Of a DNA stretch of 64,000 bases, positions 18,115 to 27,400 are shown piece by piece. Source of the DNA: DASRAJ01 sp035638255 (GTDB taxonomy: Bacteria; Bacteroidota; Bacteroidia; Chitinophagales; UBA10324); the NCBI GenBank assembly GCA_035638255.1, contig DASRAJ010000155.1, positions 1-64,000 on the forward strand, in the 5' to 3' direction. The notes under the pieces are model-generated. The model did not search any database, was not told where the DNA came from, and saw only the letters and a program-made list of their open reading frames with translations. Both the position numbers and the translations under genes were made by a program. How positions within the stretch are numbered: the stretch's first letter is position 1; every line of letters starts with the position of its first letter.

Positions 18115-18639
18115 ATGAACTACTTTGAGTTCTACGACATTCCTGTCTCATTCAGAGTTAATGAAGAGGTAGTTAAGAAAAAATATCATGAATTAAGCAG
18201 GAAATTTCATCCTGATTTCTTCATAAGCCACCCTTCTGAAAAGCAACAGGAAGTTTTGGAAATGTCAATGCTGAACACGCGGGCATTTCAAACACTTTCC
18301 GATTTTGACAAGAGAATGAAATACATCCTCGAGTTGAAGAACATGATTCACGAAGGAGAACGGTACGAATTGCCACCCGAATTTCTCATGGAGATGATGG
18401 ACATCAATGAAACACTCATCGAATTGAAGATAAAACCCGATAAAAAAAAAGTTGAGGGTTTCACATTGCAGGTTTCAGCGTTGACTGATGAGTTATATGA
18501 TCAGGTGAAGCCGGTGATCGAAAATTACGACGATGCAACAGCAGGAGAGAGCGAGCTAAAAAAAATCAAAGACTATTATTACAAGAAGAAATACCTATTG
18601 CGGCTCAAGGAAAGTTTGGATACTTTTGGCGGCACCTGA
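18115..18639 (+). CDS. hscB: Fe-S cluster assembly co-chaperone HscB
   Basis: A 174-residue J-protein. The N-terminal J domain (about 1-75) has the HPD motif in SRKFHPDFF, and the C-terminal three-helix domain (about 90-170) is the region that binds the scaffold IscU. MNYFEFYDIPVSFRVNEEVV is a typical HscB opening. HscB brings IscU to the Hsp70 HscA and stimulates its ATPase during cluster transfer. It lies 29 bp after rseP and is probably cotranscribed with it. Confidence 0.9.
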   Translation: MNYFEFYDIPVSFRVNEEVVKKKYHELSRKFHPDFFISHPSEKQQEVLEMSMLNTRAFQTLSDFDKRMKYILELKNMIHEGERYELPPEFLMEMMDINETLIELKIKPDKKKVEGFTLQVSALTDELYDQVKPVIENYDDATAGESELKKIKDYYYKKKYLLRLKESLDTFGGT

Positions 18640-18742
18640 AAAAAAATGACAAAAGATTTAAGACTAGGACATAAGATTATGAGGCATCAAAGACTTTTTT
18701 TGTCTTACATCTTAAGTCTTATTTCCTAAGTCCAGATCAAAG

Positions 18743-18826
18743 GCCCGGGTGACGGAACTGGTAGACGTACTGGACTCAAAATCCAGCGGTAGCAATACTG
18801 TGGGGGTTCGATTCCCTTCCCGGGCA
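18743..18826 (+). tRNA. tRNA-Leu (anticodon CAA)
   Basis: An 84-nt class II tRNA. The acceptor stem GCCCGGG pairs with CCCGGGC (18819-18825) and the discriminator is A. The anticodon arm CTGGA-CTCAAAA-TCCAG puts CAA at the anticodon. A long variable arm follows (GCGGTAGCAATACTGT), then the T arm GGGGGTTCGATTCCC. CCA is not encoded. An integrase gene begins about 100 bp downstream, which marks this tRNA as a possible integration site. Confidence 0.95.
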
Positions 18827-18927
18827 CTTTTACAACTTTCCCATAGCAGAAGGACAAAACTTGGACAAGAACTTGGACAAAGTTTGGATCGCTTATTGAC
18901 TACATTGCTTACACTCAAAAAGAGATT

Positions 18928-20232
18928 ATGAAACTTTACAAAAATGTTTTAATCGCTGATCGAGGAGGCGACTTGAATCAGATATGGTACATACATTACC
19001 ACTTTCAAATTCCGGGTACGCTACGTTACAAGAGATTCCGAGTCACTGGAAACATTAACCGGCTTAAAACAAAAAGAGAAAGGCAAGAGGGCGCACGACT
19101 TGTCCGTGCAGAAATGGAACAGATGCTTCGGGAAGGTTACAACCCCTTCTCTGATAAAGCAGTTACGATTGTCAATTCAGATATGTCGTTCGGAGATGCA
19201 ATTAAATATTATGACGAAAATCATATCGCACATACCGGTGACCGAAGCAAGCAGAATTATAAATGGACAATGCGCAAGATGAAAGATGTGATCGGTATCA
19301 ATACTCCGCTTTCATCAATCAAAAGTAGCATGATTCGTGAAGCGCTCAATAAGTTGCAGAATGATAACAAACATGCAAACAGAACGCGCAATAATATTTT
19401 GCAAAGTATGTCGGCACTATTTACATTTTTGTGTAATGATGAAGAAATAGCATTGAAAGAAAATCCGTGTAAGTTTATTAAAGACTTACCAGTGGGTGCT
19501 TCAACACAAAACACACCAGCGACAGATGAAGAATTTGAGCGAATCGTAAGCCACCTGTATAAAACGAATAAACGCTTGTTGCTCGCTTTTTCATTTGTTC
19601 TTTACTTGTCAGTGCGTACTACGGAGTTAGGGAAAATTCAGCGCAAGCAAATTGTGCAGTACAAAGATAATCTTGCGATCACATTGCATGGTGCCAATGT
19701 GAAAAATAAGAAATCACGGCTGCAACTTATTCCACCGGACTTAGCGCGACTCATGCTCGAATTAGAGATCGCAAAATTGCCACCTGACCATTTCCTTCTT
19801 TCATACGGTATGAAACCCAACGCCGTTGCTATGCCCTCATTCCGCAACCGGGCTGGAGAAATTTGGAAAGAGGAAGTGAAAGATGTTTTGCATGTTGACG
19901 TGAATCTTTACTCAGCAAAACACTATCAAGCAAGTGCGCTGGCAAGTAAGGGTATGGATGAAAGGGATATTCAAAAGTGGGCTGATCATCAAGATGTGAA
20001 AGTTACACGCAACTATATTCGAGGTAATGTGCCTCTTGTTCCGATTAAGATGATGAATGATTTAGTGAAACTGCCTGTTTACAAATCATTTGAGACTTTA
20101 GATGAGCCAATTTTTGAAGAGAATAAAAAACTCATAGTTATCTTAAAAGAAAATGGTTATTCAGATGAACAGATTAAAATTATTTTGGAAAGTAAAAGGG
20201 AAAAGCATAACGATCAATTTGTGAAGGCCTAA
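18928..20232 (+). CDS. Tyrosine-recombinase-like site-specific integrase, degenerate box II
   Basis: A 434-residue protein with the three-part integrase layout: an arm-type N-terminus (about 1-80; WYIHYHFQIPGTLRYKRFRVTG), a SAM-like core-binding domain (about 85-180), and a catalytic domain (about 195-380). The first catalytic Arg sits in LYLSVRTTELGKI, the late His in WADHQDVKVTRN, and the nucleophile Tyr in RNYIRG. Box II, normally H-x-x-R, reads SAKHYQASAL, with Gln in place of Arg, so activity is uncertain. It lies just downstream of tRNA-Leu(CAA) in the same direction, the usual place for an integrase at an island edge. Confidence 0.8.
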   Translation: MKLYKNVLIADRGGDLNQIWYIHYHFQIPGTLRYKRFRVTGNINRLKTKRERQEGARLVRAEMEQMLREGYNPFSDKAVTIVNSDMSFGDAIKYYDENHIAHTGDRSKQNYKWTMRKMKDVIGINTPLSSIKSSMIREALNKLQNDNKHANRTRNNILQSMSALFTFLCNDEEIALKENPCKFIKDLPVGASTQNTPATDEEFERIVSHLYKTNKRLLLAFSFVLYLSVRTTELGKIQRKQIVQYKDNLAITLHGANVKNKKSRLQLIPPDLARLMLELEIAKLPPDHFLLSYGMKPNAVAMPSFRNRAGEIWKEEVKDVLHVDVNLYSAKHYQASALASKGMDERDIQKWADHQDVKVTRNYIRGNVPLVPIKMMNDLVKLPVYKSFETLDEPIFEENKKLIVILKENGYSDEQIKIILESKREKHNDQFVKA

Positions 20233-20480
20233 TTGGATATATCCAAAGTGTATAATTTATTAGAGATTTGAACAACAGTCAAATATTTTCACCTGCAGAG
20301 GTAAAGACATCACCAAATCCCGATTCTCCGTAATTGCATTTACTGAGTTACTAAGAAATCAATATTTATAATTATAAAAAGCTGACCGGTAAATTGTGAT
20401 GCTTGCGCCCGCTTGCAATTGCGAATGAGATTTTTTTCTTGCGAGGTTGATGTGTCATAATTTTTTTTCAGCTTTTTCAA

Positions 20481-20547
20481 ATGCGTGAGGACGGCCGTCA
20501 AGGGTCCCGATTTTTATCGTGAGTCGTCTTGCCCTTGACAGACGCAT
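20481..20547. repeat. Interrupted inverted repeat near the integrase
   Basis: ATGCGT (20481-20486) and GTCAAGGG (20497-20504) pair with CCCTTGAC (20532-20539) and ACGCAT (20542-20547). Inside, CGAT (20508-20511) and ATCG (20516-20519) form a further small hairpin. Confidence 0.6.
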
Positions 20548-20902
20548 GGAGTAAGCCCAACTTTGCCGAATAAAAAATTATGGCATTGTGCAATGAAGGT
20601 TAAGGATAAGTGCGGCCGATGAAAGCCGTGAATGAAGGAATTGGACCGCAAACTCCCGGCGACTTTTCCGGTCCCCGGCGTTGAGAATTGTTTTCTCGAC
20701 AAAAATGATTTTTTACGGGAAAATCCCATGCGTTTAGCGTGTTTTTTGTACTGCAGGCAAAACTATTCTTACGGAAGAAGACAAACGTCTTTTGATTTTT
20801 TTCCAACATAAAAGAATAGTTCAGTCTTTCATTCGGAGAGTCGCAATTTATTCCCATTTTCTCCATCATCTGCGAAAAGTGTATCCTCATTAAAAACTAA
20901 AA

Positions 20903-20948
20903 TATCCCCCTATACCAGTATTTTGAAAAATACCCTTTAGAGGGGATA
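20903..20948. promoter_or_regulatory. 46-bp palindrome upstream of a small secreted protein gene, possible operator
   Basis: TATCCCC (20903-20909) pairs with GGGGATA (20942-20948) and GTATTTT (20918-20924) with AAAATAC (20927-20933), centred on GA. It ends 63 bp before the ATG at 21012, a position suited to a regulator site. No T-run follows in either direction, so a terminator is less likely. Confidence 0.5.
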
Positions 20949-21011
20949 CTAAAGTTAGAAAAGAACTTCATATTTACCCGATTCTTTTTATAACTCTAAA
21001 ACTTCTCCCCA

Positions 21012-21344
21012 ATGAAAATCCTATTTACTCTTATCTCGGCATTTATTTTCTTCACTGCAAATGCCCAAACAAAAATCCTTGACTCGAAATTGACCACCAA
21101 TAAGATAATTCTATATTGCTCAGATTCATTGGCAGTTCAAGTCGGGATAACGATCGGTACAACAGGCTACCAATCAAATAATGTGCTGAACACATCTTAC
21201 ACTATTGGTACTGACTTGACCTTTGTTGACAATGACCTCACCATCCCACTAAGCAACCTTGCATCCGGCGATTACTTCGTGAGCATCGTCATAACAAGAG
21301 CTGACAGTTCCACTCAGGAAATGGAGTTTGAAACTTCTTTGTAG
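21012..21344 (+). CDS. Small secreted protein, unknown function
   Basis: A 110-residue protein with a clear signal peptide MKILFTLISAFIFFTANAQ. The mature part, about 91 residues, is Thr/Ser-rich and beta-like (YTIGTDLTFVDNDLTIPLSN) and closes SGDYFVSIVITRADSS, which looks like the final strands of a T9SS type A-like or Ig-like fold without the usual extension. It lies 61 bp before the giant secreted protein in the same direction and may share its transcript. Function is unknown. Confidence 0.65.
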   Translation: MKILFTLISAFIFFTANAQTKILDSKLTTNKIILYCSDSLAVQVGITIGTTGYQSNNVLNTSYTIGTDLTFVDNDLTIPLSNLASGDYFVSIVITRADSSTQEMEFETSL

Positions 21345-21405
21345 AAGTTTCAGTCGCGATTACCATTTGTAATATCATTTTCTTTCATAGTAAAATCTAC
21401 TCTCC

Positions 21406-24400
21406 ATGAAAAAATTTATTTCTCTCTCCATTTTTTTCCTTATTATTTTTTCCTGCCAGATTCACGCAGCTACTTATTGGTGGAAACCACAACTCGCTTC
21501 AACAAGTTTCACTACTGCAAGTAATTGGGTTACCGGACTCGGTTGCGGAACCACTATAGCTACTTCTGCACCCGGAAGTAATGATGATGTAAATTTTACT
21601 AGTTGTGGTACTGGTAATTGTCACATTGATGGAAACGTTACTGTCAACTCCATTACTATTGCAAGTTCATACACAGGAACCGTCTCAATTAATACAGGTA
21701 AAACTTTTACTTTCAAATCAGGAAGTTTTAAAGGAGGAACATTTACAGCGAGTGATGGAGCAGTTACATGCAACAAAGATATTACCATCGACGGTACAAG
21801 TTTTACTTCTACCTCTGGGAACTTTACTGTGAATGGAGATTTTACATACAAGACTGGAGGTTTCACACATAATAGCGGTAAAGTAATTTTTCAGCATGGC
21901 ACACAAGCGGGAAGACGTACAATTAGCAGTACTGCAAATCTTGTGACAGTTTCATTTTACAAAGTAGAATTTGCAGCACCCGATAGTAACACGCAATTCG
22001 ACGTTGCAAACGTTACCATCGAGGTTAACAATCAGTTGAAAATTTCTGGCAGCCATCAGGTATTCCTCAACACTTCTACCAGCTCTGTAATCAAAGCCAA
22101 GGGCGATATTTTAAGCATCAACTCTTCCTCAGTAGGTGGGGGCACCGCCACTATTGAAGTAACCGGAACAGCAAACCAAGCTCTCAATGATAATAGCGGA
22201 AGTAATCCAAGCGGAAAGTTGCCGAACATGAAGATCAACAAATCTGGCGGAACTCTTACACTGCAAGGAAATATTGGAATGGGAGGGAGCACAAAATGGG
22301 AGTACACAGCGGGAACAGTAGATGCTGGCACTTCAAAAGTGATGTGCTATTATAGCAACACGTTAAAAAATTCTTCTGCTGCAACTATGTCATTTTATGA
22401 TCTTGAAATAATGGGACTGGGCGATCAGGATATTATTGATGGAACAGTGCAGGTTACTCATATTTTCACCACATCTTATAAAGGGCTTTGTGTAATCAAT
22501 GCGGCTTCAGGAGGCGGAAGACTTGAATTACAGGGTGACGTGCATTGGTATAATCAGAATGCGACTTCATTTGGAAATGCAACCTTTAAGTTTACGGGTA
22601 GCAATTCGCAAGCGATAAGTGATTCGATAGAAGCGGTATTTTACAACATGGAGATTAATAAATCCGGTGGTTCGGTAACACTACAAGGACCACTATCTGT
22701 TTCAAACAACTTAAATTTGGTAGGCAAAAATCTTGTGACTGACACAACAAATATTCTCACGCTTAAAAACGGAGCTACTATATCCAATGGCTCCAGCAGC
22801 AGCTTTGTAAGTGGACCAATGAAGAAGATCGGAAACAGCGCCTTTACTTTTCCTGTTGGAAAAAGTACTTACTACAAGCCAGTCAATATTTCGGCTCCTT
22901 CTTCAACTACTGATGCTTTCAGAGCAGAGTATTTCAATGCACAACAATTACTCGGCAGTAGCAAAGACTCGCTGACTTACATAAGTACCTGTGAGTACTG
23001 GTATTTAAAACGCACTACAGGCAGCAGTAGTGTGAAAGTGAAATTATATTGGGATAACAATACTTGTGATATCTATACTTTGCAAACTCTTCGCGTAGGG
23101 AGATGGGATGGTTCGAAGTGGAATAATGCCGGAATGGTAACAACTTCAGGAACTACTTCCAGCGGCAACGAGCAAACAAATTCCTCGCTTAGTTCCTTTG
23201 GATATTTTTTGATTGCCAAGAGATCACCAGTCGTGTATGCGCATGCGGGAATTGACAAGACTGTATGTAATGGCTCAGGAACTTCAATTGGTGGCAGCCC
23301 AACAGCAAGTGGTGGTGTGTCTCCATATACTTATTTATGGTCACCCGCAAATGGTTTAAGTTCTAGCACTACTTCCAATCCCACCGCTACTGTCACTGAA
23401 AATACAGTATACATTGTTACAGTGAAAGACGTAGATCTTACTTCCAGTAAAGATACTATGGTAGTTATTATGGATAAAATCCCAATTGAATATTTAGGTA
23501 GTGATCGTATAATACAATATGGAAAGGCGACTACCCTAGGCGGCTCTCCCACCGCATGGAGAGGTGTTTCACCTTATTCATATTCTTGGAGTCCTTCAAC
23601 TTCGCTAAATTCTTCATCTACCTCTAATCCTGTTGCAACTCCAATATCTTCTACAACGTATTCCCTGACAGTTACAGATAATTTGGGTTGCCAAGCTCAA
23701 GCATTAAATGTTAAAGTATCTGTAATTCCCTTTACTCTTGGGGTTGCTGAAAACTTCGCATTATTAGCAACAGATAGCATAATAAGTCAGAATAGTTTTC
23801 AAGTGAAGGGGAAGATAGGAACAGACATCTATGTTAGTGGCAATATAACTGCGACAGATTCAATTTTACATCATAGTGGGAGTGAACCGCGTGCACTATC
23901 AGATTTAGCAGCAGCAATGCAATCTGTAGATCAGTTGACGGCAACAACAATTAACAATCAACTTGGGGGGATTACATTGACCTCAGGAAATTATAGAATC
24001 AGTGGGGATGCTTATTTAGATGGAATATTAAAAATTTCCGGAGGTTTATCTTCCGTTTTTATAATAGACATTGATGATTCACTCTTTATTACAAAAGACT
24101 CCAGAATAGACTTAGAAGGAGTAATGCCGGATCAAATATTTATTAGAGTTGGAAGTTCTGTAATAGGAGAGGATTCTATTGACTTGAAGGGAACTTTCTT
24201 AGTGAGTGGAGATTTCATTGCGCAGAAAATTCTTTGTCCAGTTTGCATTTTATGTCAAAGCAATATTAAGGTTTATAGTATTAGTGCTGCAGGCCAGTTA
24301 CGGGATTTGAGAACGATTATTACAATAGATTTTGATAATTCTGTTTCTGATTATAACAGAACTATTCCAATTGATTTCTTGGGTTATAACGGGCAGGATA

Positions 24401-27400
24401 TAGATCATAAGCTTACCTGGTCTCCAGTTTCAGATCCTTTAAGTGTTAGAAATGCACTTCCAAAACTTCAAGCATCTTTGTTTCGTTATCCCGGTGGAGG
24501 TATTTCTAATGCTTGGGATTGGAAGCAGGGTTGGTATTTGCCACAAGACCAGGTTCCTGATTTTTGTGCACAGTGTAATAATTGTCCATTTTGTGGATAT
24601 TATGAAAGTTATTGGGGTTTGCCCATACTATCAGGCGATAAACTAATTTCCGATGCGAAAAATGCGATTAATTATGCTAATGCCGGGACATTAATGAATT
24701 TGAATATGGTAACTTCAAATTTAGGTTACCAATTAGAATGGTTATATGATTCAAAATGTAAGGGGTCTCAGATAAAATATATTGAATTAGGCAATGAACT
24801 TTATGATGATAGTCCCAAAAACAATATTGCATTTCCTACTGCACATTCTTACGCTCTTGCAGCAAATACTTGGATAAATGCTATAAGACTAACATTTGGC
24901 GACAATGTTAAAATAGCTATTACTGGGGCATCTTTAAAAGAAAACGCTTATGATGCAAGAAGGAACACTTGGTGCAGCGGGCTCGGGCTTCCCGGACTTG
25001 CCCAGTTTCCTTATGTTGATGCAATTACTTTTCATCATTATATTGACTGTGGCGTTCCTATTCCTGATAATAATGATTTCTCCAATTCTGACCTATCAGT
25101 TTTCTTTGTTTCACCATTTCATTCGATGGATTATTTAAAATCGAATACTCTGAATGTTTATATGCCTTCTAACCAAAATTCAAGTGGTGAAGATGTTGAG
25201 GCTTGGATTACTGAATATAATCTTTCCGCTGGTCCCGAAAATAACTTCACATTCAATACGTGGGCACAAGGATTATTTACTGCGGCGATGACGCTGGCAT
25301 ATCTGGAAGATAAAAGAATAACACATGCTATTTGTCACGCAATGTTAAGTACAGATCGCACTGGCTTGTTTGATGATGCCGACGACGACATTAATCATGT
25401 TGGCGGAGGAGATCCTGTTTATCCTAACTTGCTTGAATTGGGCGCACAAGGAAATGCTTTAAGTTTAATTGGCAAAGCAATGAATGGGAATGATGTTGCA
25501 AAAAAACTATCCTTTCCAGGAGCAAGTATGATTGGAACTTCCAATTATCCAAGTTTGTATGGGTGGTATTTTGAAAATAGTTCTTCATCATCCAATAAGA
25601 ATATTATTATTCTGAATTTATCAGCAGGTCCCATAACGATTGATCTATCCAATAATGCTTTTTCAAGTCTTAACTCTTATGAAACGATGGAAGGTTATAC
25701 AAGCATTTTTTTTGGGTTCAATAATCCTTTTGAACTGGTAAGGGGAGATTTTAATCCTCTTGGAACAAAGGGCGTATTATACGCTGAAGGAAATGGCAAT
25801 AGTCTTGTGGTACCGCCTTATTCAATAACTCGAGTATATCAATCGTGTTTAGCATTAAATTTGACCGCTTCTTCTACATCAGTTTGTGTAAACGAACCTG
25901 TTACCTTTACAGCAAGTTGCTCCTGCGGTATTGCTACCACGCTTTGGTGGTTCATTCCAACCGGGCCTGTTTATGCTAATGGTGTGATGAATTATACACC
26001 TACTACTGCGGGATCTTTTACGGTTATGGTTGAGCCCATAGGCTGTCCAAATACTTGTGGTGATCCGAGTTCAAAAAGCGTGACAATTCAGGTAAATAAT
26101 ACCACAACTTTATCTATTGTGGCCTCACCTTCGACAATCTGCAATGGTGGTTCTGCTGATCTTACAGGTACTTCAGGATTGAGTGCTTATGTGTGGTCAC
26201 CTTCAACTGATTTGTCAAGTGCAACTGGAAATCCGGTCACCGCCTCACCCAGTGAAACAACAACCTATACTCTTTTAGGTACTATAAATAACTGCTCATG
26301 TTCGAATATTGCAACAACAACTGTTTCCGTGACAGCGGCAGATGCTGGAGATGATCTTACTGTTTGTTCTGGGCAACCTGTAATAATTGGCCCAAAAACT
26401 CCCAATCCGGCAAATGCGCATTATCAATGGTATAGAGGTACGTCACTGATATTTGGGGCGAATAATTATAATTATACAGCGACCGAGACATTATCAGGGA
26501 TAAGTAGTGAAGAAGTTGTATACAAAGTTGTTGTTGACAATTTAGGTATGAACTGTCCCCTTGAGGAAGATGAGATGATTTTAACAGTTCTTGATTGCTG
26601 TAGCAATGGAAATGTTGTTACTTTTAATCCCGATCAGGATGGCACTACATCTTATACATTAGTGAATTATCCTTATACAAATGTGGCAAATTTTTCTTAC
26701 CCAACATCCTCATCTTGTTTTACTACGTCGAATTTTGGTGCTAATCTAACGTCAGATGGTGGTAATCCCCCAACATATACTTTGGCTGATTATTCAAATC
26801 AAATAATTATCAATGGGCCTTTATATATTGACGAAGATTTCATTTTTAAAGATTGTCCAAATGTAACCTTTGGTCCTCAAGCGCAACTTATTGTTATGCC
26901 AGAAAGAACGTTATCTATTCTTGGTAGCCATTTGTACTCCGGATGCGGAGATGAATTGTGGAAAGGTATTTATGCTTATGATGGTAACTCTAACGTTATA
27001 GTGGATAATTCATCAACTCATGACTGCAAAATTGAAAATGCTGTCCATGCCATTGATTTAAGATATGATGCACAGTTCAATATTATAAGCCATGCTACTG
27101 GCGGGAATTATGTAACCACTCTTGATAATAACCATACCCATCTTCGAATGAAAGAGTTTAAGCAGGTATCTCCGGGACTGCTAAAGCAAGATGGATCCTA
27201 TGGCATTTGGCGGACAACATTGACCTGTTCAAGCTCTACTTTACTTTTTCCCTTTGATATTGAGCAAACTGATACTGCAATAATATTGAATTATGTGAAA
27301 AAGGTAGCAATCGGAAATTATTTAGATAATAATTCGGACTTGTTCAATAATATAAATACAGCTAACACCGGTATTTATGGTTATAAATCATCCTTCGGAG

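Larger units (their letters stand above)
20233..21011. other. Non-coding region downstream of the integrase, with two large inverted repeats
   Basis: No gene is supported; a 96-codon minus-strand frame at 20600-20890 is Cys/Asn-rich and lacks family character. The stretch holds an interrupted inverted repeat (20481-20547) and a tight palindrome (20903-20948). It may be the regulatory or attachment DNA of the integrase element, or a structured RNA. Confidence 0.5.

Noticed and set aside
18712..18931. Open frames on both strands over the tRNA
   Set aside because: They are shadows of the tRNA-Leu sequence and do not extend into real protein.
20600..20890. 96-codon minus-strand frame downstream of the integrase
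   Set aside because: No family-like pattern, no good start context, and composition like the non-coding DNA around it.
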